Assembly (NCBI GenBank): GCA_000708835.1
Contig: DF237327.1
Coordinates: 25,695 to 89,694, forward strand
Origin: Klebsormidium nitens
Lineage: Eukaryota; Streptophyta; Klebsormidiophyceae; Klebsormidiales; Klebsormidiaceae
Length of the DNA stretch: 64,000 bases
Direction: 5' to 3'
How positions within the stretch are numbered: position 1 is the stretch's first letter; the number at the start of each line of letters is the position of its first letter. Shown here one piece after another: positions 1 to 12,100 of the stretch. The translations under genes and the position numbers were made by a program. Below the pieces are notes generated by a model. That model did no database searches. It was given only the letters and a program-made list of their open reading frames with translations, and was not told where the DNA came from.

Positions 1-3000
1 ATGCAAGAGGAGGTGAGACGGACGTCAGTGCGACCCGGATATGAAGCTCTGCAAGTACCTTTAAGGTGGCGTGCGCGACACGCCCCTTGTCAGGCCCAAG
101 ATGCCGATGGCACTGTTCCGCCCCCAGTTCGATGCGGCCGGCAAAAGCCGTACGTCCTTCTCGTGGCGGTTTGACGAGCATTTTCGTCGCTCCGGTTATG
201 GGGACCCGACGCCCCCTTTCAGCTGCATGCGTTTGACGGCACAACGAGTGCATCCGAGCATTTGTGTGGCTCATTCCAGTCCCTTGAAAGCTCGCACATC
301 AGCAGGTGTTCAAGCTTTCTCCGAGGAAGTACTTGTCGTCACGTTCTCCGGTAATCTATCAATCGACCCTTGCCAGATTGCTTTCTCTTTTATGACGCAA
401 GCCCAGAACGAAAAAACCAACAGGGTGCCGTTATCGAGGGTCTTAGGACAGTTCTGTGTTTATAGTGTGGCAGCTCTCGGGAGGACCTGTGCGTAATCTG
501 AGGGCAACTCAGTGACCTTCAACCCGTCAACCCTGAGAAGAGGTCGTACATGAACCTCTTTGCACCTTCAGTTACATGCGAAGGGCTAGAAAGAGAGGGC
601 ATAAATTTCTGGTTTATAAATCTGAACGTGCACCTTGGCACTCGCAGTTGCGTGACGTCAAGCTGAAGGTGCTGACGGGGCTGCCAACGTCGACGGATGA
701 GGAGCGCGCGGAGTTTGAGCAGCTGGCCAAGGACCTTAAGGTTGGGCTTTTGGGGTTTCAGGGTTTCCCGATTCTGGGTTTTGAGGATTTCAAGGTTACG
801 GGTTTCAGCGTTTTAGGTGGATACGCAATTTAACCGCAGTTGTGTAAGGCTTCGCTGATCTGAACAATTGCGTTCTTGTGCTTGCCAAACTACACTGCGT
901 GACGAGCCAGCGTAGATTCCTGGAATACCCTTTTTCAGGAGCCAAAACGCGCACAGCCTTTCAAAATAACACGTTCTGCCCACCTTCTGACCATATTCGT
1001 TCTGAAACCATTTCGTGAGACGGCTCTGCGAGACTCAGTGGTCGGTTCCTGATGGGCTATGTGGTTGAAGATTCGCTCGAAGTTCGGCATCTTTTGCAGG
1101 AGGAATGCAGCAGAATCTTGAGTAGTATATAGAAACGTAAAACGCTAGAGGCTGTCAGGTATGGAAGCGCACGCCTCACAGCAGACCCGCATCTCCAGAC
1201 GACACTGGCACGTCAGTAATCCCTCCGTTTCACGCTGTCAAATCAGGAACTGTCAAATCGTTCCGATCCTAGCAGGCCAGTAAACCCCCCCGTTTTGACG
1301 TCACTTTGTTCCGCAGGCGGAATACCCGAGCCACGTGCCCTTGTTTGTGGAGCTGCTCCACAAGGTGGACGGAACCAAGGAGAAGCGGCGCGCAGTTCTG
1401 CCTGAGGTGCGGACGCTTTTCCTGCTAGTGATTGGATCGTTTGCCAAACTCTCAGATATTAGTTCTCTGATCTGTGATGACGGAAATCAATTATCGACTC
1501 TCTGAGTCTGTGATGAGATGCTGGAAGTCGTAGCATCGGTAAGTTAAAGCGAAGCCTTCGACAAGTCGTCGAACGAAGCGGTTTTGAACCTAGCGGTTTG
1601 GAGGCGCTCCGCAGTTCGGTCGTCTCCAAACTTCTTGGTTGAACGTCAATTCTTCTTCGCCAGAGGCCCTCTGAACAGTTGCGTTACCAGCATCGATCCG
1701 GGAGCCGCGTGTCCAAATAATGATAAAAGTCTCTTGTTTACTTATCGGTTTACTCAATCACGACCTTCTCGTCACCGCAGGTTGTTGCGGCGGCTGACAA
1801 GGTGATCAGCCTCATTGACACCAAGGTGCTGGCGGACTGGTTCGCGCAGAAGAGCGAGCCCGAGGGAGAAGACGCTGCCAAGGTGAGGGCCGCGCAACCA
1901 CAGCGGATAGAGAAGCGGCGTTCTCATCGCCTACGACTTTGTAATCAGGGGCTAGTTTTTTGGCACTGCTTTCAAATGGTGTCAGCCTCTAGGCTGCGAT
2001 CCGCCAAAAGGGATGGTTATCCATTTTCTGCTCTGTTTGACCCGATTGTGCTGTAGTAGGTCCCAACTGAAAACAAGGCCGCTTAAATGGGGAACGTTCG
2101 GACAGTATCGTAAGTAGTTGGCCCATGGCTGGCTGAGTTTTGTGCCGCCCTTCACTAGATAATAGACTGGATGCTGCCGTAATATTGCCTGGATTTTGTA
2201 ACCGGAGTTGGAAAAACCTATCGCTTGACGAATCCGAAACGAACGCGCATGAATCCGCATTTCGCTTCTCAGCTCAACTTTGGCGACCAGCACTATATCA
2301 ATACCGATTTTGCTCCACTGCAGTTGAAGAAAGAGCACGAGAGTAATCGCGACATCTTGGTGGACGCTTTAACTAGAAAGGGGCTCGCGCTGGCGGAGCT
2401 GGAGGAACCCGAGAAGGACGAGGTGAGCCCCGCCGCTTACGACTTCTTGAGGAAGCAAAGTCGGCCGAGGCAGACTGCGGGTTCAATGTATAAGGAGTCC
2501 GAACCGTTTTGTAGCTCTTAGCGTATCATTGCTGGCGCAAGAACCATAAGATTGATGAACCCTCTTCTTCTTTGCAGAGAAAGTGGATGTTTGGGCTTTC
2601 GTTCTTCAGTATAGTTCCCTTACTAGAAGATTTGGAGTGGCCTGCCAACAAAAGAGGACGGTTTGTTCATAAAATTTTTGATCATTGTCTCCCTATGTAT
2701 CTCTTTCGATGTCGTCAAATGGATGTAGAAATATACAGGGCAACATGGTTTGAACTTTCACACCACCTTGAACCGTAAGCGAAGCTTTTCAGGTTCGCTC
2801 AGGTCCGCTCCCCATGTCCTTCGTTCAGGGGTTGGAACATTTCTGCGCAAGCTGACTCTTCGGTGACGTCAGGAAGTTTGTAAACTCTTCGCCTGACAGC
2901 TTCTCGATTCCTGAGCAGCAAAAACTTGGCTTTTTCTCCAGGCTGCCTCCAAGAAGAAGAAAGCCAAGCCGTCCGAGCAATCGGTGCACGGACCTACCAA

Positions 3001-4315
3001 ATTTGAGGACAAGACGCCCGAAGCGTCCGAATCAATACCTGCGCTGTCCAATACGCAAACGGACACGACAGCTGCGTCCGCTGAAGTCGAGGGGCTCTCG
3101 AAGACGTCGAAAAAGCCGGCCAAGGAGGCCGAGGCGAAAATGGAAGTGGGGAGCGGAACCGGAACGCAAGCGGAAGCCGATGCGTTCGAGGAGAACTTCC
3201 GCGAGCTGCGGAAATGGGTGGACACGAGTTTGGCCAAGCACGGCATGCTGGTGTACAAGCGCGAGAAGCGCGCGGGGCGGCTGGGCCACGCACTCAAGGT
3301 GGGCTTTCTACGATATTTTGAAATATTTGCAGCCACAATTTTGCAGCTACAGTTTCTTGTAGCTAGAGTTGTACAGTATCAGAGCCCCAGTTGTGCCAAC
3401 TTTCGAATAAAAATCTGCTTACGTTTAGGAGTTCTGCCAGCTGTCAGAGGTTTCCGAACCAAAAACGTGCGGGGGGCCTGCAACAAGCGCTCCAGATGGG
3501 CGCTCTGAAGCCCTGGGATGACGTGTTACGCTTGGGCTTTGCGTTGGAGTCGCTTAGGGTTTTGCTTAGGGCTTGCTTTGGGTTTGCTTCTGAATTTCGC
3601 TTGATTTGCTTGGGTTTGCTTTTGGGTTTCGCTCAGGGTTGCTTGGCGATTCGCTCAAAAAGCCTAGGGTTTCGGAGGTCTGCTAGTCGGTGTACTTACT
3701 GCACAGTCTCAATTGGAGCCAGTTACGCCTTCTCTTTCAACTATCACTGCACGACCATCCTATCCTAGAGCTTTAGGACTTGAACCCCTAATGTTGCTTA
3801 GAAGTGGCAACGTGTCCTTTCGTTATGGAATGTTGGCACTTAGCAAGGAGGCTCGATATCTTTTAGAGGGGTATCGAGCTCGACGGGTTATCCCACGCTT
3901 TTCCAGACTCCTGCAGTCTGCTTGACTCGTCAAATAGGCAACCTGTTTGCTTCTTCCCATGGAAAAGCTTGCTATTCGCGCATCACGCGCGTTTCTGAAC
4001 GACGAGAACCACGTTTAGATTGCGCCAGTTCATGTTTGCTGACATGCAAGGGCGTTGTCAAAGCAACCACCCAAATTTCTCACCGAAGTGCATGACGGTC
4101 TAAAAGACGCCAGCGATCCTCTTTGTCTCATAGTTACTTGACTTCCACGAATGCAGGCCCTGAACAAGGCGATTGATGACGACAGCAAGGCCACCGAGCG
4201 GTCAGCCTACGAGGCCCGGGCGGAGCTGTACGACCTTCTGGGATGGCCGCAATGGGCGAACTACGAGAGAAGCTGGCTCAGGATACGGTTTCCGGGCAGT
4301 TACCCGCTGTTCTAA
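1..4315 (+). CDS. TPP2: Tripeptidyl peptidase II, C-terminal part (3' end of gene)
   Basis: This is a giant cytosolic serine peptidase of the subtilase (S8) family that removes N-terminal tripeptides from peptides released by the proteasome. Only the C-terminal helical region is present; the catalytic triad lies upstream of the window. Exons read 1-12 (end of an exon), 648-740, 1317-1406, 1781-1882, 2324-2422, 2942-3298 and 4157-4315, all phase 0. Recognised blocks are LRDVKLKVLTG, VISLIDTKVLADWFAQK, DILVDALTRKGLALAE, FEENFRELRKWVD, a K/R-rich stretch ending RLGHALK, and the family-typical ending RFPGSYPLF before TAA. The 357-bp exon carries a lysine- and acid-rich low-complexity insert (about KKKKAKPSEQ to KEAEAKMEV), where plant homologues are also variable. 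Introns at 741-1316 and 3299-4156 contain G/T-rich degenerate repeats. The family call is firm; the 12-bp first segment is inferred from phase and a good GTGAGA donor. Confidence 0.9.
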
Positions 4316-6036
4316 AAACGGAACGCCTCAATGAGCCTCTGCGGGGGGTACGGGCCGCCTGAAAAGTGGAGACGAGCTCTCCAGTCTCTTTCGTCTTTTA
4401 TTGTGCAAGCAACTATGTTGATAAAAGTATCGGCGCTTGTTCAAGCTCCAGCGATCATGTCTGGGATCCCGACCAGTCGTCATGTCAAAATCAGTACACC
4501 CCTGAATGATTTCCTTTTTGCAGACCCACAACCATGCCATGTACACGACTGCCAAGTTGGCATTAACGATCGCCGACCACGATGCGATTGGGACTCGCGA
4601 TGGAATAGATGTGTCCATGATGCCAGGTTGAAGCTGCGCAGTTGATAAATTAAGGCTGACGATTTCAACCGAACCAATTGGTGAGGCGGGTACGCCTAGC
4701 ACGAGTCAGGCAAATCTTGCGAATGCACAGCTCTGACTGAAGTGATCATGTACTGATTCAGGCGGCCGGATCGAGTCGTGACTGAATTTCCGATGGCGCA
4801 CATGTGGCACTAGCCGGAGCAGATCGTACGATCTTATTGCGAAACTTATTGTCATATCATTGAAACTCGAACTTCCAGAGATTTCTTGGCCCCAAGATAC
4901 TATAATTAAACCACGTCACAATTAGGACTTAGCAACGGAGTTCGCTGCATGGACGTCCATGCAGGCGTGAATGGTATAAATGTTGACTCATTGTCTCTCG
5001 CTCTCGCAAATGACACGCCAGGCTTTCCAATTACTTCTTTCTTTGTTTGGACAAGGCATTAATTGATCACCAGATTGAACGTTTCGCAGTACGCCTCGTC
5101 CGGCGTTCATTTGGGCGCGGCGGCATGATTGGGAAATGATTGAAACGTACTAAGATATATGCTAGCAGCACTTATAGCAGAGCTTCAAGCTGTTGTGTTA
5201 TTGAAAAAGGTCGGATCGGATCATGCTAAAGGGTTCTGACTGAAGCTAGACCGTGCATGACTCACGGTATCATCCGATGGTCAAGCAGATTTATGTTTGG
5301 ATCATGATTCCAATTGCAACTTACTAGATCCGCATGCAAGAGCTTTAGTATGCTCAGGCAAACTTGCCCCAGCTAGCTACCGTAGTCCAACGTGATGATT
5401 CCGAACGATTTTATTTCGAATTATTTTCCAACAATCCGACCAGGAAAGCGGAATTATTTATGCAGATTCCGACAACAATCCGAATGCCCTATGTTCCCCG
5501 TAAGAAGGGGATTTTTAAGGGCCATTTTGGCCGTTTTGGGGCTTCCGAGGACCATTCTAGAATTATTTAACCTTTCCGAATTTTCACTTTCCGAACGAGA
5601 ATTCCGAATATCTGACTTTCCGAATGCAGATAATTATTTATTTATTCGGAATCATTACCTTGGACTACGGTACGTATCGAACGGGACGACGGTATACTCG
5701 TATGTAAAGTAAGTATTAAGAGACAGTCACTCAGTTTCTGAATTAGTCCACTATTCAACAAACTCATGTCGGACAATCGTCCTTGACTTTCTCATGCCTA
5801 ACTTATAGCTGTTAACCTCAGTGCGCAGCCTCTACTAATCTTCACTTAATTAATATTTGTTACAAGTTCTAACTTTACGTTTTAAGGCTTGCATGCAATC
5901 ACTGATTTCAGGATTCTTACACCCGTTATACCTGACTGTTCACTAGGTTCTCGACAGCATTTCTGTCCGATCAGATGTTTGTGTTCTCGTGTGCACACGA
6001 GCTTAAAAGATTAAAAATCTAGATAGCGCTTGCAAT
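4316..6036. other. Intergenic region with a MITE
   Basis: Convergent intergenic space between TPP2 (+) and the LEA_2 gene (-), so it should hold both 3' ends. Apart from the 295-bp MITE at 5378-5672, no conserved coding sequence is visible. The short open frames here lack splice context and recognisable motifs. Confidence 0.6.
5378..5672. mobile_element. MITE with 28-bp terminal inverted repeats and TA target duplication
   Basis: The ends form an inverted repeat: 5378-5405 begins TACCGTAGTCCAA and the reverse complement of 5645-5672 begins the same way. The two 28-bp arms match at 26 of 28 positions, differing at arm positions 14 and 17. TA flanks both ends, the target duplication typical of the Tc1/mariner superfamily (Stowaway-like MITEs). 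The 291-bp interior is A/T-rich and full of TTCCGAA/TTCGGAA motifs (near 5400, 5418, 5574, 5592, 5610, 5623 and 5646), resembling subterminal repeats. There is no transposase coding capacity, so the element is non-autonomous. The assignment to Tc1/mariner rests only on the TA duplication and element size. Confidence 0.8.
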
Positions 6037-7473
6037 TTAGGCTAGCTTTACATTTGATACTGAGCAGCTCTTGCTGAGAAGCTGCCGTGTGCTGGGGTCG
6101 ATGCTCAAAGTGCACTTCAGGGTACCCTGCAGCAGTTGGACAAGGAGATGTGTCAGCCACAACTTTGACACTTCAATGATTGCGCTCGAAACCAGTACTT
6201 TGTTAGAGCTTAGACTCTTGCTTTATATGCACAGCGGCTCTTATGGTCCTGTATGCAACAGAGCTATGACACTACAACACTCATCTGGACTTGTATCTGT
6301 ACATAAAACGTGAGGTTGCTCACTTGGCATAGTGCTTATTCCCAGTGACCAACACCAGCAGGTAATGGAGAGCGAATGTGAAAAGTCCACTGCATTGACA
6401 GGAGTTTTACGAGAGGCCCATCTTTTGTGGGGTCCTACAGGACCCCGTACGATGTAACTGGGCCAGTGCCTTATGCTCTTGTGCGTATGAGATCTTTCAA
6501 CTAGAGACCAATCCGGAGATAGAGACCAATCAACCTTGAAGGGGCGTCACTCACCTGGAAAGGGGGTGAGGTGATGCCCCAGATCTTCACGTTCCCCTTG
6601 ATAACACTGTTGGTTGCTAGCGGCACTGAACCGTTGTTGTACGCTGCAAATAAAGTTGATGGAAAGGTAAACATCCAGCCAAAACCTACATTCATTTGTT
6701 GCTTCCATATTGTCACCTCAAAAGCACTACAGAAGCTGGGATGCAAGCACCTCAATCATGCTTGTGGCCAATTGATGGGGAGCTGCGGTGCTGGCTTCTG
6801 GATCTGGGAGTGGGGAAATCACGCAGAACAGCCATGCTAGCTTAGATGGAGCTAGCTAGGTGACAAACAACGAGTCACCTTCTGGTGCAATAACAAGAAT
6901 CTGGAAGGTGCAACAAGACCAAGAGCCAGGAGTTTTACCTGCCAAGAAGTTGCTGGACTCGCTCAGTAGATCCACGTTGGCTATGGAGGCGCTTATGGTC
7001 ACATTCTTCTCTGAGTTCTTGCCTTGTGTAAATGCGGGGATGAACGCTTGGCCGATCTGTCTTGTTTGGAAGAAGAGGTCTACTGTGCTATTCTTCACGT
7101 TGATCTCTAGCCGATTGGGGTTCTTAGTGAGCAGATTGAGAGCTAAGCTTGAGGTCAGGAAGAGCGTGGCATTCCCGTCTGTGCTACTGTTTCCTTGCGC
7201 TACTGAGAAATCTTGCACTGAGGCGCTGGTTATGCTGTACGATGGGGACTTTGGCTTCAACACAAGGTAGCCGACAAGTGCTAAGATGCCGAGAGCTAGG
7301 ATGATGAGAAAGAGAAGGATGCAGAGAGAACAACACAAGCCTCTACAGGAGCACCACCCCCTCTTCTCCCTCTTGTATTGGCGCACAGCAGGATTTGGAA
7401 GGCCGTCGTCATGGAACTTGCTGTTAGGCCCATAGGTCCCTTGGTTCCCATTGGAAACATAGGCGCCATTCAT
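6037..7473 (-). CDS. LEA_2 domain (NDR1/HIN1-like) membrane protein
   Basis: A 237-residue protein in three exons: 6939-7473, 6555-6643 and 6037-6126 (phases 1 then 0). A hydrophilic cytosolic N-terminus ends in a basic patch (KREKRGW) and a Cys-rich turn. One transmembrane helix follows at about residues 48-72 (LCILLFLIILALGILALVGY). The LEA_2 beta-sandwich then runs to the C-terminus: SITSASVQDF, LLTKNPNRLEINVKNSTVDL, YNNGSVPLATNSVIKGNVKI and, in exon 3, GTLKCTLSIDPSTRQLLSK. NHL proteins sit at the plasma membrane or endomembranes and are linked to stress and immunity in land plants; a role here is inferred. The start chosen is the first ATG (7471-7473). Upstream codons in frame lack an ATG, and a possible 5'UTR acceptor (TTTTGTGCAG) lies just before it. 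Confidence 0.85.
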
Positions 7474-9138
7474 GATGGCTTCGGGGCTGGAGTCACTGCA
7501 CAAAACCCGCCTCGTAAGCAGAAAAGCAGCTAGACCTGTGGCAGAGGGAAAGGAACGTTGCGCTTTGGCAGATTGAACTGTATTCTAGATGCTCAGGTTC
7601 ACGGGGAATGAACCTCAACTTTGAAAGAAGAGCTTTTTAAAGGCAGACTCCAAAATCTGGTGCTGAAGCCACCTCTGTTCAAGCCGTTTGCCTTGCTCGC
7701 CTCGACTTTTACGTCTCAAAGCTTGGGCTTTCCCTCAACTTTCCCTAAGCTGTAGGAGACCGCTCTTGATCTGGAGTCCTCCCCCAGATTTGCTGAAGTA
7801 CTAGCTCAAAGAACCTGGGAGCCTTGGTAATATCACCTGGGAGGAGGTCTGCCCCAGACATATGCAGGTGTTCCTGCACACTCCCTTCAGATTCGCACAG
7901 GGCGCATCTTGCAGTAAAGTGCACAGCAGTTTCCTGTTGAAGCAGGAGACATTTTTTGGGAGAAGGGGAGCAGCCGTGCAGAATTCAAGCAGCCGCCACT
8001 TGTCACTCGGGATCCCCCAGAAATTCTTTGGTCAAACCTGGGTACTTTTGCGCTTGTGCTCGGGGGAAAACCACCGGGTTAATTCTTGGCGGTGGTACCG
8101 GTAAAACGCAAGCAAGTGACCAGGAAAAGCTCCACCAGCATCGCGTTGACCGTGGAACCAGACGTACGGGTTTTTCGCGGGGCCTGGGCAGTGCCAGTGG
8201 GGCCTAGAGGCTAGAACTTAGGTAGTGTTGTCATAAGCTTAGGTTGTGTTGTCATACCGGTAGGTACTTATTATTCATCAAGGCCCTGACTCAGACTCAA
8301 GAGTCAGAGTCCAGTCTGGACTCTAGAGTACCGTACCTAGACTTGACTTAGCTAAGTGACGGACCAGGACGGTACTGTTCTGTGGCTGTGCTCTAGCTAT
8401 TCAGGTTCAGGTTCAGGTTTTCCAATAATGCAAGCATCATCGTGCGGTTGATTCTACCTGGTAGCTTAGCAGGGCTGCTGCAAGCGCCGTGCTTGGGCGA
8501 GCCAACAGAGAAGGGTGGAAGAATACAGTTCCTGTATGCGCACGTGCCTCAGACTCCTCCCAGCTGGTGGGACAGGCAAGGTGAGTTGCAGCATAAGGAC
8601 CTCACTTGCCGCTCTTACAGTATGTTGTGCCCCTGGCGTTTGCTAATAATGGACCGGAATGTCACATCTTTAAGCAGCTGCTTGCTGATGAAGAACTTGT
8701 GACCATTTCACACCTTTGCAGGCCAATAGCTCCAAGCTTCTAGTATGCACTTGTCTTTGCGATTCCAGATGGCGCCTCCCTATGGTACAGCAGCAAGGGA
8801 GCTCTCATGATCCTGCATAAATCCCATTCTGTAGAGTTATACCTGCACAGCATACAAGAAGCACCTCTGATCATGCCTTGCACTTCGACGCTTCTGCAAA
8901 GCATCCTCTGCCAGTCCTGACTGTGAATCTTTGGACTTGCAGGATCCAAGACTCCGCTGATTGGGGGTCACCGCATTGATAGGATATTGCGGGCAGCAAT
9001 GCTGATGGCCTTTCGTCATTCAGCAGGTCTGCCCTAGCTCTCAACCTCAGACATTGGATTCCGCTGATTAAGCGATGCTAGGGCCTCCGTAGGGCCTGTT
9101 TCTCTGGCCATTCCAATCCCTCAATCGCGTCCCCAGTC
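7474..9138. promoter_or_regulatory. Shared upstream region of LEA_2 (-) and NB-ARC/TPR (+) genes
   Basis: A head-to-head intergenic region of about 1.66 kb, so it must contain both promoters. I see no coding exon. It holds small repeats: a 19-bp direct repeat at 8217-8235 and 8238-8256 (one mismatch, core GTGTTGTCATA), a near-palindrome built of GACTC/GAGTC at 8287-8310 containing TGACTCA, and three copies of AGGTTC at about 8402-8420. No convincing TATA box could be assigned. Confidence 0.45.
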
Positions 9139-12100
9139 ATGGCAACCAGGCAGGGGGAGGCGTCCGTCAGCAATGAAGACGGAACTGCTGTGTCCGAAAC
9201 CCCCTTGGACGCATTGGGGAAGGCAGAAGCTGCAGCCGACGCAGCCGCATTTGTTGCAGGCAAGCTGGAGGATCTCCGGAAGGCAGTGGAAAACAACAAG
9301 GACTCCTTTGACAAGGCATTTGCCAGTGCGTTGACGGGGGTGCTGAATGGCCTGACCGCGGTGCCCTATGTTGGGATTGTAGCGCAGATGGCCAAGTCGG
9401 TGCTGGAGCACGTTCACAACCACTCGGCCGTGCCTAGGAAATTGGCAAAAATGCTTAGGTGGTTCCAGGAGCAGGATTTGGACAGGGTCCTTGGGAGCGT
9501 GCCGCAAGGAGCGGCCTCGCTGCTAGAGTTGAAGAAGACCATGGTGGAGGCAGATCTAATCGCACAGACGATCAAAGGGAAGGGCTGGGGCAACCGCTTC
9601 TTCCTTGCGGCGCCCTATGAGGCGGAGCTGAAGGGAAAGCTGGGCAGTTTGAAGGAGGTGAGGGCCAACTTTCCGCTGGAAGCGACCTGTGACAATGTTG
9701 AAATGTTAATTTCGGTACTAGCGCTTTTGCAGTCAAGCAGACCGGAAGCAACCGCAGCCAAGCACAATGTGCCGGAGGTGGGCCCTTTTTTTGTGGGGCG
9801 GGAGGAGGTCCTTAAGGAGATGTCCGACGCGCTGTGGGGGGGTGCAGAGACCAGCGCAGGCTCCCGTATAATTGTGTGCCTCTGGGGGATCGAGGGCATT
9901 GGGAAGACAGAGCTGGCGTGCAAGTACTCCCACGAAAATCTGAGCCGGTACGGGAAGGTGCTGTGGGTCGACGTCCAACGCAAAGGGGCGCAGGGGGGCT
10001 ACGCGGCTTCAGGGGGGGATGTCTTGGGGTTGACCCAAGGTCCCGGCGAGCAACTAGAGGACTACGTGAAGCGGGTCAGGCTGACGCTGGAGAATCAAAC
10101 GGAGCCTTTCCTTCTGGTTTTTGACGGGGCTGGTGGGGAAACCCTGTCGGAGCTGCAGGCGTTGTTGCCAGGAGAGCGCCAGGCGTGCCACGTGCTCGTC
10201 ACGACTGCGGACGATCTGGCTCTGCGGCAACATGGGGCGGTGCCAGTGGCTGTAGAAAGTCTTGGTAGGGACGAGGCGCAGGCGCTGCTGAAACGGGAGC
10301 TGATTATGGAGAGCGCATCGCGGAGTGGGGAAATCCTCGATGAAGTGGCAAAGCGGCTGGGGTATCTTACGATTGCTTTGACAGGAGCGGCTTCTTTGCT
10401 GGAACGGCGCTTGTTCGAGCGCAATCCGTTCGAAAAGTTTCTAGCAGAGGTGGGCGAGCTTGGAGGTGTGGGGCCGGCGAACAGAGTGTTGGGGCTCAAT
10501 CTTCGCTTCCTGGAAAGAGGAATTCCCCTCGGGCCCAACATTGTGGTGCTCCAGTTTGCCTTTTACATTGCCATGGTATCCGGGTGGTTTGGGGAAGGGC
10601 CTGTTCGCATCGAGCCTTTGCTGGAAGCAGCAAAAAGGTAAAGTGTCAAGACAGCGCCTTGCAAGTCTGCTTCGGATCAGATGAAGTGTGAATGAAAATG
10701 CATAGGCATCTGCATGTCGAATAGTTGCCGACATCGTTTGCCTTGCAAGCAGGGTACTTGACGGGGAAAGCTTTTTCAGTTGAGATACCAACTCGAGAAC
10801 CACAGTGACAGTTGCCTTGTTAACATGGATGGGAGCCCAGAAGATGCGTTTTCAAACCTGTTTTGCTTGACAAGTACAGGGTGATTAGAGATCTAGATAT
10901 GCAGATTTCCTGTCCCCATAGCCTGAGGTGGGACAACTGAGTTCAAAAAAGATTCTTTCCTTCTCCCAAGAGCACCTGCTCACAACAATCATGATATGTC
11001 ACTTCCCGCTTGTGATGTTTCAAAGACGGCCTTTTATATTGTAGTGCTGTGACAGTAATAAGCCAGCCATAGTCGGAGCCTCGGACTCTGATTTTCCTAC
11101 TTACACAAAGAGACAAATAGCAATGCGTTTTGCAGGCTGGTTGCGGCAGTCCGCGCAGAGACGGAAGCGAGTGACGACGAAGCAAACATTGAGTTGGACA
11201 TGATCTACCATTCTCTGCCCACTCAACGAACAGCAGAGGCTGAAGAAGGTGCTGAACAAAGTAGGTCGCACCTCGTTTACACCATGGTCAATCATTTGCT
11301 AAGAGAGTGACCACACAAACCACTAGCCGAACACAAAGCGGCTTTGCAACTGGGCAACTTCGATCAGTTTTGGGTCTCGGATTACAATCTTCACCTCTTT
11401 ACATCCAACGAATGCGACTCTTGGTGACAATCTGTACTGTGCGCATTCAATGCAGACTTTATTCCAAAATCTGTCACGGAACTTGGTTTGGAAGTGCAGA
11501 CCGTCCATTTGCATCGTTTTAATGATCTAGAGGTCAGAGACTTCTTCGTTTCCCGGTTTTGCCGAAGCCCCCTCCACCCACCTGGCTGCGCTGAACTCTC
11601 TCTCTGAAAAATTACGCACGAACACAGGAGAATGTCAGTCCCAGATTCTCTGCAAACTTTCTTGGGAAGACCATTAGAACAGGACGTAAACAAAGTTCGC
11701 CTTGAAGAGTCCAAAATTGCTTTTCCGTGTTTTGGTGAGAGTCTTAGTGCGAGCCTAGGAATCTAGATTGGCTACTGCTTGCTACTAGATTCACCTGAAT
11801 ACAGTTGGGGTCTGGCTTTGAAAGAAGCTCCACGAAGTATGTTCGAAGTATTGATGCGCCCCGGCCAATCTCATGGCCAATCAGTTTGGTAAAGAGCTGA
11901 CACAAGATCATGGGTTTCTTTGCAGAAAAGGTTACCAGCTTGACCTTCCACGTGCTCTTTCTTGAGTACGTGAGGCGCCAGGACGGGGTGGACGCGGCCA
12001 GAGCGGCAACTCTGGCTACGGTTGCGGGCATGGAATGCGCCGCGGGAACATTGCAGCAGTTCCGGGGGGTTTGGAACGTGGTGGTCAAGCTTCTGGGCGC

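Noticed and set aside
6361-6395. Alternative third exon for the LEA_2 gene (WTFHIRSPLPAGVGHWE after an ATGCAG acceptor)
   Set aside because: It lacks the conserved C-terminal LEA_2 strand; the exon at 6037-6126 (GTLKCTLSIDPSTRQ, LLSKSC) fits the domain far better with the same phase.
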